Of a stretch of 64,000 nt of DNA, positions 1-6,653 are shown one piece after another. The translations under genes were made by a program, and so were the position numbers. The stretch is taken from NCBI GenBank assembly GCA_963521065.1, contig CAUQTI010000002.1, positions 124,001 through 188,000 of the forward strand, given 5' to 3'. Each line of letters begins with the position of its first letter. The stretch's first letter is position 1. Source of the stretch: IOR16 sp963521065 (GTDB lineage: Bacteria; Bacillota; Clostridia; Peptostreptococcales; Anaerovoracaceae). Below the pieces are notes generated by a model that saw only the letters and a program-made list of their open reading frames with translations, was not told the origin of the DNA and ran no database searches.

Positions 1-77
1 CTTGGCGTATTGTGTTTCTGCCATAAACGCTCACATTCAGCGAAGTTTGGATAGATTTTATCTTCTATTTTTTCCAT
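1..77 (-). CDS. possible 5' end of an unidentified gene running off the left edge
   Basis: An open frame on the minus strand starts at an ATG whose first base is 77 and runs without a stop to the window edge, giving 25 codons beginning MEKIEDKIYPNF. The composition looks like ordinary coding sequence, but the upstream ribosome-binding site is weak and there is an in-frame stop about 45 bases before the ATG. I do not recognise the protein. It may equally be chance, since too little is visible to judge. Confidence 0.22.
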   Translation of the reverse strand, partial: MEKIEDKIYPNFAECERLWQKHNTP

Positions 78-221
78 TTTTCTTACCACTTTCTTTCTGT
101 ACCGCCAGTTTTTATGATTGGTTCATCATGAGGATACTGTTCTTCTCTCAAACGCTCATATCTGCATGTTGTGGCTTCTATTAAAATAATAGATTTCTTT
201 CAGCAATATCTAGTAAAGAAA

Positions 222-251
222 TTGACACGATGCGACACTTAATGATATAGT
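222..251 (+). promoter_or_regulatory. sigma-A-type promoter of the XRE/S24 regulator
   Basis: TTGACA at 222-227 and TATAGT at 246-251 are separated by 18 bases. Transcription would start near 258, about 30 bases before the ATG at 288. This matches the housekeeping consensus in 11 of 12 positions. Confidence 0.7.
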
Positions 252-287
252 TAATTATCTACTGAACTAGAAATAGGAGGAAATTTG

Positions 288-1052
288 ATGAACTATGCCA
301 AAATGCTAGAACAAATCATAGAAAAAAGCGAGCTGTCTCTACGCCAAATATCAAAGCGATGCGCTGATTTGAATTTGACAATTACACCATCTTACATATC
401 ACAATTAAAAAATGGAAAGCTACCCCCTCCGTCTGAAGAAGTTTCACTGATTCTAGCAAAGGTATGTGGTTCAAAAGAACAATCTAAACTTGTTTTTCAA
501 GGTTATATGGAAAAAGCACCGCATTTAGTAAGAGAATATATGCTGGCCTCCTCCTCTTTAAATAAAATTATGTTGGAAAGCCTGTGCCGTGCAGACAACA
601 ATGGAGAGCTATCCTCAGAATTTCGAAAGCATATTGAAGAATTGGACGTTCTCTCCACGCTGGAAATTTCCTCTAAATATATCAGTATGGAGGACACCTC
701 AAAAGCCGGTGAACTTCTGAAAGAAATTTCTTTATCTAGCGGCTGTGTTACAAAGTGTGATACAAACGGAGAATTATTAAATGTATTTTTAGGAGATACT
801 TCTATGGCTCCTACTATTCCGAATCATTCTTACTTATATATTATGCCAACAAAAACATCCTTGCTAAAAGATAGGGATATCCTTGCGTTCTATCCGACCG
901 GGCGAAAAATACCGACACTGAGACGACTGTTCCATGTGAACGAAAAAATTCTCTTAATACCAGATGAGCGTTCACACGAAATCTATTCTTACAATACAAT
1001 TGAAGAAATCGATTATATCGGCAAACTTGTTTCCTATAAAATCGATTTATAA
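288..1052 (+). CDS. XRE-family regulator with a degenerate S24 (LexA/CI-like) peptidase domain
   Basis: The 254-residue protein has an N-terminal helix-turn-helix (about residues 14-45) and a C-terminal domain resembling S24/LexA peptidases. The serine motif TSMAPTIP lies near residue 172. Where active S24 proteins have the lysine of a VKRL-like motif, this one reads TLRRLF (about 211-216), so the catalytic lysine appears replaced by arginine and self-cleavage is doubtful. I chose the ATG at 288 over the TTG at 285 because AGGAGG at 275-280 sits 7 bases before it. It stands alone with its own promoter, next to obgE on the other strand. The likely role is a DNA-binding repressor of unknown targets; prophage-type or toxin-antitoxin-like control are alternatives, but no partner gene is visible. 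Confidence 0.8.
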   Translation: MNYAKMLEQIIEKSELSLRQISKRCADLNLTITPSYISQLKNGKLPPPSEEVSLILAKVCGSKEQSKLVFQGYMEKAPHLVREYMLASSSLNKIMLESLCRADNNGELSSEFRKHIEELDVLSTLEISSKYISMEDTSKAGELLKEISLSSGCVTKCDTNGELLNVFLGDTSMAPTIPNHSYLYIMPTKTSLLKDRDILAFYPTGRKIPTLRRLFHVNEKILLIPDERSHEIYSYNTIEEIDYIGKLVSYKIDL

Positions 1053-1055
1053 TTT

Positions 1056-1086
1056 ATCTAATAGGAAAGATGCTTTCCTATTAGAT
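1056..1086. terminator. perfect 14-bp hairpin after the XRE/S24 gene
   Basis: Bases 1056-1069 and 1073-1086 are exact reverse complements around a 3-base loop, starting 3 bases past the stop codon. There is no real T-tract on either strand, so this may be a weak terminator or an RNA-stabilising hairpin for the convergent genes. Confidence 0.45.
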
Positions 1087-1210
1087 TACTTCTAAATTGC
1101 AGAGGCCGCGGTTTTGCTCTTTTCAATTCTGCTTATGAGAGACTTATAATATTGATGCTTTTGCACTTTCTAAGCTTCGAAAATAAAACGTATCTTAAAA
1201 AGGTTTATTC

Positions 1211-2494
1211 TTATTCATTAATATATTCAAATTCATAATCAACAATCCGTATTACATCTCCGTCTTCTAGTCCCATTTCTTTCATGCGCTCAATGGCACC
1301 TTTCTTTTCCACATATTTATATAAATAGCGTAAAGAACCGGTATCATTAAAGTTAGTGGAATTAAAGATTTTCTCAAGCTGCTTGCCTGTAAGGACATAA
1401 ACGGCATCTTCTTTTGAAATGTAAATTTCTCGATAATCTTCATCCTCGTCGTCTTTTTCAAAATCGAAAAATTCGTAATCTGGCTCTTCTTCCGGCAATT
1501 CTTTTAAAGAATTCAGTTCGTTCAACGCGGCAGTTAAAAGCTCGGTAATTCCCTCGTTAATCGGTGCACAAATCGGAAAGACCGAGTAGCCTTTTTTCAA
1601 AACGTAATCTGCAAATTCTTTATATTGCTCTTCCGATGCCATGTCCATTTTGTTTGCAGCTACCAATTGCACCTTGGCCGGTAATTTCTTTCCATAAGAA
1701 GCTAATTCTTGATTGATTTTTTCAAAGTCCTCAATTGGATTTCGTCCTTCTGAACCAGAAACATCTACAACATGAATCAACATCTTAGTCCGCTCAATGT
1801 GTTTTAAGAAATCAAGTCCTAAGCCGGCACCCGTATGTGCACCTTCAATTAAGCCTGGAATATCTGCCATAACAAAGCTGGTATCGTATAACTGCACAAC
1901 GCCTAAATTCGGCGTAATCGTAGTGAAATGATAGTTCGCTATTTTAGGCGAAGCACTTGTACTGACAGAAAGCAAAGTGGATTTTCCTACATTTGGAAAT
2001 CCTACCAGGCCAACATCAGCAATTAATTTTAATATCAGTGATATTTTCCGCTCTTGCGCAAATCCTCCGGCTTCTGCGAAATTAGGAGCCTGGCGCACTG
2101 AGTTTTTAAAGTTTACGTTACCTTTTCCGCCTTTTCCTCCTTTTACTGCAACAAAAGAATCCCCGTCATGCACTAAATCTTTCATGACGAAACCGGTCGC
2201 ATCATCCAGTACAACAGTGCCTGGCGGAACTTTTATAATGAGATTTTCTCCCTGCTTCCCAAACTGCTTTTTCTTACGACCATCTTCACCATTTTCCGCC
2301 TCGTATTTTCTTTTATATCGAAAATCCATTAGGGTTCTCAGATTATTATCTGCCTGGATGATTACATCTCCGCCTCTGCCGCCGTCTCCGCCGTCAGGGC
2401 CGCCCTGTGGCACATAGGGCTCTCTCCGAAAGGATACGGCACCATTTCCGCCCTTTCCGGATTTAATCGTTATTTTGGCTCTATCTACAAACAT
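1211..2494 (-). CDS. obgE: GTPase Obg (CgtA), ribosome assembly factor
   Basis: This 427-residue protein is a typical Obg GTPase, which binds the 50S subunit late in assembly and links GTP level to growth and, in spore formers, sporulation. The glycine-rich Obg fold occupies residues 1-158. The G domain follows with P-loop GFPNVGKST (165-173), G2 TTITPN (191-196), G3 DIPG (211-214) and G4 NKMD (281-284). A C-terminal OCT domain (about 355-425) is present, as in most Firmicutes. The start has the usual MFVDRAKI sequence with GAGGTGG upstream. In Bacillus relatives obg follows rplU-prp-rpmA; here it still follows rpmA, but a perfect intrinsic terminator (2535-2565) separates them, so its transcription probably depends on read-through or a promoter I could not define. 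Confidence 0.97.
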   Translation of the reverse strand: MFVDRAKITIKSGKGGNGAVSFRREPYVPQGGPDGGDGGRGGDVIIQADNNLRTLMDFRYKRKYEAENGEDGRKKKQFGKQGENLIIKVPPGTVVLDDATGFVMKDLVHDGDSFVAVKGGKGGKGNVNFKNSVRQAPNFAEAGGFAQERKISLILKLIADVGLVGFPNVGKSTLLSVSTSASPKIANYHFTTITPNLGVVQLYDTSFVMADIPGLIEGAHTGAGLGLDFLKHIERTKMLIHVVDVSGSEGRNPIEDFEKINQELASYGKKLPAKVQLVAANKMDMASEEQYKEFADYVLKKGYSVFPICAPINEGITELLTAALNELNSLKELPEEEPDYEFFDFEKDDEDEDYREIYISKEDAVYVLTGKQLEKIFNSTNFNDTGSLRYLYKYVEKKGAIERMKEMGLEDGDVIRIVDYEFEYINE

Positions 2495-2534
2495 AGCCCA
2501 CCTCTATTCTAAAATTATTTTTATCAAAATACGT

Positions 2535-2565
2535 CAAAAAAAGCCCCTATAATCTATAGGGGCTT
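2535..2565 (-). terminator. intrinsic terminator of rplU-rpmA
   Basis: On the minus strand an 11-bp perfect stem (2555-2565 with 2541-2551, 3-base loop) is followed by seven T residues. It lies just after the rpmA stop and before obgE. Confidence 0.9.
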
Positions 2566-2571
2566 GATTTT

Positions 2572-2832
2572 TTAAGCTTCTTTTGGGTAAACACTTACTT
2601 GTTTTCTAGTTTTGTCATATCTTTCGAATTTAACAATACCAGATTCTTTTGCAAATAAAGTATCATCTCCGCCAATACCTACATTATTTCCGGGATGAAA
2701 TTTCGTGCCCCTCTGTCGGATCAAAATGCTGCCAGCATTTACATACTGACCGTCTGCTCTTTTGACACCTAATCGTTTCGACTCACTGTCGCGGCCGTTC
2801 TTGGAACTACCGACTCCCTTTTTACTTGCCAT
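2572..2832 (-). CDS. rpmA: 50S ribosomal protein L27
   Basis: The 86-residue L27 sits at the peptidyl-transferase centre, where its N-terminus reaches the tRNA ends. It begins MASKKGVGSSKNGRDS, which is the mature form known from bacteria such as E. coli. Most Firmicutes encode an extra leader of about nine residues that the cysteine protease Prp removes. Here AAGGAGG lies at the normal distance before the ATG at 2832 and no in-frame extension is possible. No prp gene lies between rplU and rpmA, its usual place; the gap is only 36 bases. The gene is the second of a two-gene operon ended by a strong terminator. Confidence 0.97.
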   Translation of the reverse strand: MASKKGVGSSKNGRDSESKRLGVKRADGQYVNAGSILIRQRGTKFHPGNNVGIGGDDTLFAKESGIVKFERYDKTRKQVSVYPKEA

Positions 2833-2868
2833 TGATCAGACACCTCCTTACTATTTCTGAATAAGAAA

Positions 2869-3372
2869 TTATTTAATTGCTGCTTCAATGGTTGCAACCA
2901 ACTCTGCATTTGTAGCTTTTTCGTTGATTTCAATATCCATCTCTTTAGCATATGCGATAAGTTCTGCTTTTTTCATGGACTTCAAAGAAGTCTTTGACGT
3001 TTTATCTTCTACAGCATCTGTTGCTTTTTCAGCACTTGCTGCTGCCTTTTCAGATTTTCCGTTAACAGAAACCTCATCAATCTTAATCATTGTGTAAGGC
3101 TGTCTGTGACCCTGCTTCTTTCTAAAATCCTTTTTAGCTTTGTACTTAAAGATGATAACCTTTTTCCCTTTACCATTTTCAACTACTGTTCCGGAAACTT
3201 TAGCTGCTTCTACAACCGGTGTGCCGATTTCAAGCGCAGTTCCATCACTTGCAAGCAAAATGCGATCAAAGTCAATTTTAGCACCTGCTTCTACGTTTAA
3301 TTTCTCAACGGAAATTACATCGCCGGGCTGCACTCTGTACTGCTTGCCACCTGTTTCAATTACTGCATACAT
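2869..3372 (-). CDS. rplU: 50S ribosomal protein L21 with a C-terminal HeH/SAP-like extension
   Basis: Residues 1-105 are an ordinary L21, a 23S rRNA-binding protein needed early in 50S assembly (start MYAVIETGGKQYRV, then the conserved KKDFRKKQGHRQPYT block). L21 is normally about 103 residues; this one has 167. The additional part is an alanine/lysine-rich linker (about 106-128) followed by a helix-extension-helix-like stretch (129-167, with KAELIAYAKEMDIEI and NAELVATIEAAI). That pattern resembles HeH/LEM or SAP nucleic-acid-binding folds. The assignment of L21 is certain; the fold of the tail is inference from sequence pattern. It is preceded by a structured leader and a strong promoter and followed by rpmA. 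Confidence 0.96.
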   Translation of the reverse strand: MYAVIETGGKQYRVQPGDVISVEKLNVEAGAKIDFDRILLASDGTALEIGTPVVEAAKVSGTVVENGKGKKVIIFKYKAKKDFRKKQGHRQPYTMIKIDEVSVNGKSEKAAASAEKATDAVEDKTSKTSLKSMKKAELIAYAKEMDIEINEKATNAELVATIEAAIK

Positions 3373-3452
3373 TAATTTTTACCTCCTCTATCCAGTCTCG
3401 CCATCTTAGGTAAGCACACGCTTTTATGAAACCTAGTCTGAGCGGCTTACAG
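3373..3452 (-). promoter_or_regulatory. structured 5' leader of rplU, probable L21-type autoregulatory leader
   Basis: About 80 bases separate the promoter from the rplU start. The strands at 3410-3415 and 3445-3450 pair (GTAAGC with GCTTAC on the minus strand), with an inner CGCT/AGCG pair, and a GGAGG ribosome-binding site follows. Firmicutes rplU genes often carry an L21 leader RNA that the protein is thought to bind; I infer the same here without a covariance-model search. Confidence 0.55.
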
Positions 3453-3458
3453 TCAATT

Positions 3459-3487
3459 ATGATATCATATAAGACATGCAGTGTCAA
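3459..3487 (-). promoter_or_regulatory. sigma-A-type promoter of rplU-rpmA
   Basis: On the minus strand TTGACA (3482-3487) and TATCAT (3459-3464) are separated by 17 bases. This gives 11 of 12 consensus matches and a start near 3452. Confidence 0.8.
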
Positions 3488-3537
3488 TTGATTTTGATTA
3501 AAAAGCAATGAATTTTCAATTATTTAAAAGAAAAATT

Positions 3538-4590
3538 TTATTCAACCACGACTCCATCTTCATCGACAACCAGTTTTTCAGAATCCGGCTCCGGCTTTTT
3601 TAAACTTTCTTTGAGACGTCGCTCTAGTTCGTCCATGATTTCTTTATGTTCGGATAAGTAATTTTTCACATTTTCTCTTCCTTGTCCGATTCGATTTCCA
3701 TCAAAGCTGTACCACGCTCCGGCTTTTTCAACAATTTTAGCTTCTACCGCACAGTCTAGTAAATCGCCCTGTCTAGAAATCCCTTGGCCGTACATAATAT
3801 CAAATTCTGCTTGTTTGAAAGGAGGCGCAACTTTATTTTTCACTATTTTTACACGAGTACGATTTCCTAGTATCTGATCTCCCGATTTTATGCTTTCGAT
3901 TCTTCGCACATCTAAGCGCATAGAGGAATAAAATTTCAATGCACGCCCACCTGTGGTTACCTCTGGATTTCCAAACATGATTCCTACTTTTTCACGAAGC
4001 TGATTGATGAAAATAACAGCAGCATTTGATTTATTGATTGCACCGGTCAATTTACGAAGTGCCTGTGACATTAATCTTGCCTGAAGACCAACGTGGCTGT
4101 CACCCATCTCGCCTTGAATTTCCGCTTTCGGAACGAGCGCTGCAACGGAGTCAACAACAATAACATCAATCGCATTACTTCGCACAAGCATTTCACAAAT
4201 TTCAAGTGCCTGTTCTCCGGTATCTGGCTGCGAAACTAAAAGGTCGTCAATATCCACGCCTAAATTCTTTGCATATTCAGGATCCAATGCATGCTCCGCA
4301 TCAATGAATGCCGCTTTGCCGCCAGCCTTTTGCGCTTCCGCTATAATATGTAACGTCAAAGTCGTCTTTCCGGAAGATTCCGGTCCATAAATCTCAGTTA
4401 CCCTTCCCTTTGGAATCCCGCCAATTCCAGTCGCAATGTCCAGACTTACCGCTCCGGTAGAGATTGCATCGACATTCAACTTCATGGAGTCATCTCCAAG
4501 CTTCATGATAGCACCTTTACCAAACTGCTTTTGTATTTGCAGCATTGCTGCTTCTAAAGCTTTTTCTTTTTCTTCCTTATTAATTGCCAC
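3538..4590 (-). CDS. recA: recombinase RecA
   Basis: The 350-residue RecA forms filaments on single-stranded DNA for strand exchange and stimulates LexA self-cleavage. Walker A GPESSGKT is at residues 69-76, and the conserved GGRALKFYSS and FINQLREKVG blocks are intact. The C-terminus is acidic. The start is GTG at 4588-4590, five bases after GGAGG, and encodes the usual start MAINKEEKEKAL. recA is transcribed alone from two promoters with a LexA-type box between them and the gene. cinA lies just upstream, as in many Firmicutes, but with 215 bases and new promoters between the two genes. Confidence 0.98.
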   Translation of the reverse strand: MAINKEEKEKALEAAMLQIQKQFGKGAIMKLGDDSMKLNVDAISTGAVSLDIATGIGGIPKGRVTEIYGPESSGKTTLTLHIIAEAQKAGGKAAFIDAEHALDPEYAKNLGVDIDDLLVSQPDTGEQALEICEMLVRSNAIDVIVVDSVAALVPKAEIQGEMGDSHVGLQARLMSQALRKLTGAINKSNAAVIFINQLREKVGIMFGNPEVTTGGRALKFYSSMRLDVRRIESIKSGDQILGNRTRVKIVKNKVAPPFKQAEFDIMYGQGISRQGDLLDCAVEAKIVEKAGAWYSFDGNRIGQGRENVKNYLSEHKEIMDELERRLKESLKKPEPDSEKLVVDEDGVVVE

Positions 4591-4675
4591 AGTGTCCTCC
4601 GTTCTATTTTTTAATCCTGGCGTTCATTTATACATGTGTTTTAATTTCTCATCTCAGGCTTTGTTTTTTTAAAAA

Positions 4676-4689
4676 AGAACATTTGTTCT
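4676..4689. promoter_or_regulatory. LexA/DinR (SOS) box of recA
   Basis: The site reads GAAC-ATTT-GTTC with flanking A and T (4676-4689), matching the Firmicutes SOS core GAAC-N4-GTTC. It begins a few bases past the -10 of the nearer recA promoter, so bound LexA would cover the start site. Confidence 0.85.
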
Positions 4690-4697
4690 TAACTAAT

Positions 4698-4726
4698 AAT
4701 ATAGTTTATCTGCAGAAAAAGGTCAA
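4698..4726 (-). promoter_or_regulatory. recA promoter P1 (SOS-overlapping)
   Basis: On the minus strand TTGACC (4721-4726) and TATATT (4698-4703) have a 17-base spacer. The predicted start, near 4691, adjoins the SOS box. Confidence 0.75.
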
Positions 4727-4761
4727 GTCATTTTATAAAAATTTTACGCTTTATATTACAA

Positions 4762-4790
4762 AATATACCATATTTATATTATTTTGTCAA
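4762..4790 (-). promoter_or_regulatory. recA promoter P2 (distal)
   Basis: On the minus strand a perfect TTGACA (4785-4790) and TATATT (4762-4767) are separated by 17 bases. The start would lie about 64 bases upstream of P1, so transcripts from it would still cross the SOS box. Confidence 0.65.
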
Positions 4791-4805
4791 TTCATTCCGA
4801 TTTGA

Positions 4806-6038
4806 CTATGAAATCGCCTTATAAATAAGAGATAGCATGTTTAAAAGTGCAAAATTGCGGTTTCGATCACGATCGTTGTTTCCTGTACGGAATTCTTTGC
4901 AAATTGTCTTTTCGCCATAACGCAGAGCAACATAAATTAATCCAACAGGCTTATCGGGGGTATCTCCTGCTGGGCCAGCAATCCCCGTCACAGAAATACA
5001 AAGCTCTGATTTCGATACTCTTTGCAGTCCTTCTGCCATTTCGACAGCTGTTTGTTCACTGACAGCTCCAAATTGCTCTAATGTCGCTTCCGATACTCCT
5101 AATTCTTCTATTTTAGCACGATTGCTATAAGTAATAATACCTCGGTCAAAAACCTCAGAAATACCTGGAATCTTTGTCATCGTTTCCGCAAACAGTCCTC
5201 CCGTACAGGATTCGGCGCAAGAAAAAGTAATGTGCTTTTTTAGAAGCAAGTGACCGACTGCTTCGTACAGTTCTTCTCCATCTTCACTGTAAATATAGCT
5301 CCCAACCTTTTCTCTCACTTTTTTTATCATTTCTCTTACGGCACCCTGTGCTTCTTCTTCGGATGCTCGTTTTGAAGCAATTCGGAGCGCTACTTCCCCT
5401 TGTTTTGCATACGTTGCCAGTGTCGGATCCGTCTGACTGTCAATGAAATCTAACAAGGCAGTTTCCAGTGAGGATTCACCGATTCCAAACAAACGAAGCA
5501 TTTGATAGGAAAGAAAGCCGTCTCTTTCTTTATTTAAAAACGGTCTCACCTGATTTTCAAACATCGGGTGCATTTCTCTTGGAGGCCCAGGCATACAAAC
5601 AACCGTTTTATTCTTCTCCGTTAAAGCAAAGCCAGGCGCAGTCCCATGAGGGTTTTCAAAGATAACCGCTCTCGAAGGGAAATAGGCTTGCTTTTTATTG
5701 TTTTCGGTCATCTTCCAGCCTCGTTGTTTAAACTGGTTTTCTAGCCCCTGTAAAATGTCTTCTTTTAAAATCAGCTCATCGTGGAGCGCCTCCGTCACAA
5801 TCTCTTTTGTCATATCGTCTTGTGTCGGCCCCAGTCCCCCTGTCGTCAAAATCAAGTCGCAGTTTCTGAGCGCATCATATATAATTTCTTTTAAACGCTT
5901 CGGGTTATCCCCTACCGTATAGTGGTAAAGAATATCAATCCCCAGCTCATTCAGCTGCATCGATAAATATTTTGAATTTGTATTCAGAATTTCTCCGAAA
6001 AGAAGTTCTGTCCCCACACTTAAAATAGCGGCTCGCAT
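4806..6038 (-). CDS. cinA: CinA family protein (MoCF-like domain plus nicotinamide-nucleotide amidohydrolase)
   Basis: The 410-residue protein has an N-terminal molybdopterin-binding-like domain (about 1-165; GTELLFGEILNTNS and the TTGGLGPTQDD motif). It also has a C-terminal PncC-type amidohydrolase domain (about 255-405; CAESCTGGLFAE and SVTGIAGPAG). Family members act on damaged or spent nicotinamide nucleotides (NMN deamidation, ADP-ribose hydrolysis), and in streptococci CinA is induced with competence. It is the last gene of the ftsK-rimO-pgsA-cinA run, starting 84 bases after pgsA with its own GGAG site. Confidence 0.95.
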   Translation of the reverse strand: MRAAILSVGTELLFGEILNTNSKYLSMQLNELGIDILYHYTVGDNPKRLKEIIYDALRNCDLILTTGGLGPTQDDMTKEIVTEALHDELILKEDILQGLENQFKQRGWKMTENNKKQAYFPSRAVIFENPHGTAPGFALTEKNKTVVCMPGPPREMHPMFENQVRPFLNKERDGFLSYQMLRLFGIGESSLETALLDFIDSQTDPTLATYAKQGEVALRIASKRASEEEAQGAVREMIKKVREKVGSYIYSEDGEELYEAVGHLLLKKHITFSCAESCTGGLFAETMTKIPGISEVFDRGIITYSNRAKIEELGVSEATLEQFGAVSEQTAVEMAEGLQRVSKSELCISVTGIAGPAGDTPDKPVGLIYVALRYGEKTICKEFRTGNNDRDRNRNFALLNMLSLIYKAIS

Positions 6039-6122
6039 ACTATCACTCCATTTCTCTTGTGTTTTTTACTGAATAAAAAAAGATTTGCCTAAAAGATTTC
6101 TTTCAAGCAACTCTCTTTAATG

Positions 6123-6653
6123 TTATGATGCAAAAATTTTTTTATTTTTTATGATATACTCAATTCCAGAATAGAGCGTCATAATGACCGCAGCCCATAA
6201 TACAATCACATCTACACGTACTGTCGTAAACAGCGCAAATGGGTAATTTTGTAGGAGTAGTAAAATAATTGCAGTCATTTGCAAAATCGTTTTTAATTTC
6301 CCTGAATTTGCTGCTGCAATGACAATCCCATCTCCTGCTGCGACTGCGCGCAGACTCGTGATCGCAAATTCTCTTGCCAAAATCACAATCAGCATCCAGC
6401 TTGCGACCTGCCCCAGCTCCACCAAGCAAGATAAGGCTGAAACCACCAGTAACTTATCGGCTAAAGGGTCCATGATTTTTCCGAAATTAGTAATCAAATT
6501 ATATTTTCTTGCGATATGCCCGTCTAAAGCATCAGTCAGCGATGCAACAATGAATATTCCACAAGCAATAAAGGGATATCCCATCATTAACACTACTATA
6601 AACACCGGAATTAATATCATCCTTAACATAGTTAATTTGTTAGGCAGGTTCAT
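6123..6653 (-). CDS. pgsA: CDP-diacylglycerol--glycerol-3-phosphate 3-phosphatidyltransferase
   Basis: This integral membrane enzyme makes phosphatidylglycerol phosphate from CDP-diacylglycerol and glycerol 3-phosphate, the first committed step to phosphatidylglycerol. The CDP-alcohol phosphotransferase signature DG-x2-AR-x8-G-x3-D-x3-D is complete at residues 44-66. Several hydrophobic helices fill the rest of its 176 residues. It overlaps the end of rimO by four bases (ATGA), so the two are translationally coupled. Confidence 0.95.
   Translation of the reverse strand: MNLPNKLTMLRMILIPVFIVVLMMGYPFIACGIFIVASLTDALDGHIARKYNLITNFGKIMDPLADKLLVVSALSCLVELGQVASWMLIVILAREFAITSLRAVAAGDGIVIAAANSGKLKTILQMTAIILLLLQNYPFALFTTVRVDVIVLWAAVIMTLYSGIEYIIKNKKIFAS

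Noticed and set aside
2..184. Plus-strand 60-codon frame at the left edge
   Set aside because: Hydrophobic, phenylalanine-rich composition, with no ribosome-binding site; looks like the complement of AT-rich DNA.
1977..2417. 146-codon frame opposite obgE
   Set aside because: Proline/serine-rich mirror of the glycine-rich Obg domain; obgE on the other strand is certain.
4664..4675. T/A palindrome beside the SOS box as a second operator or terminator
   Set aside because: Simple homopolymer T-A run without GC pairs; explained by base composition.
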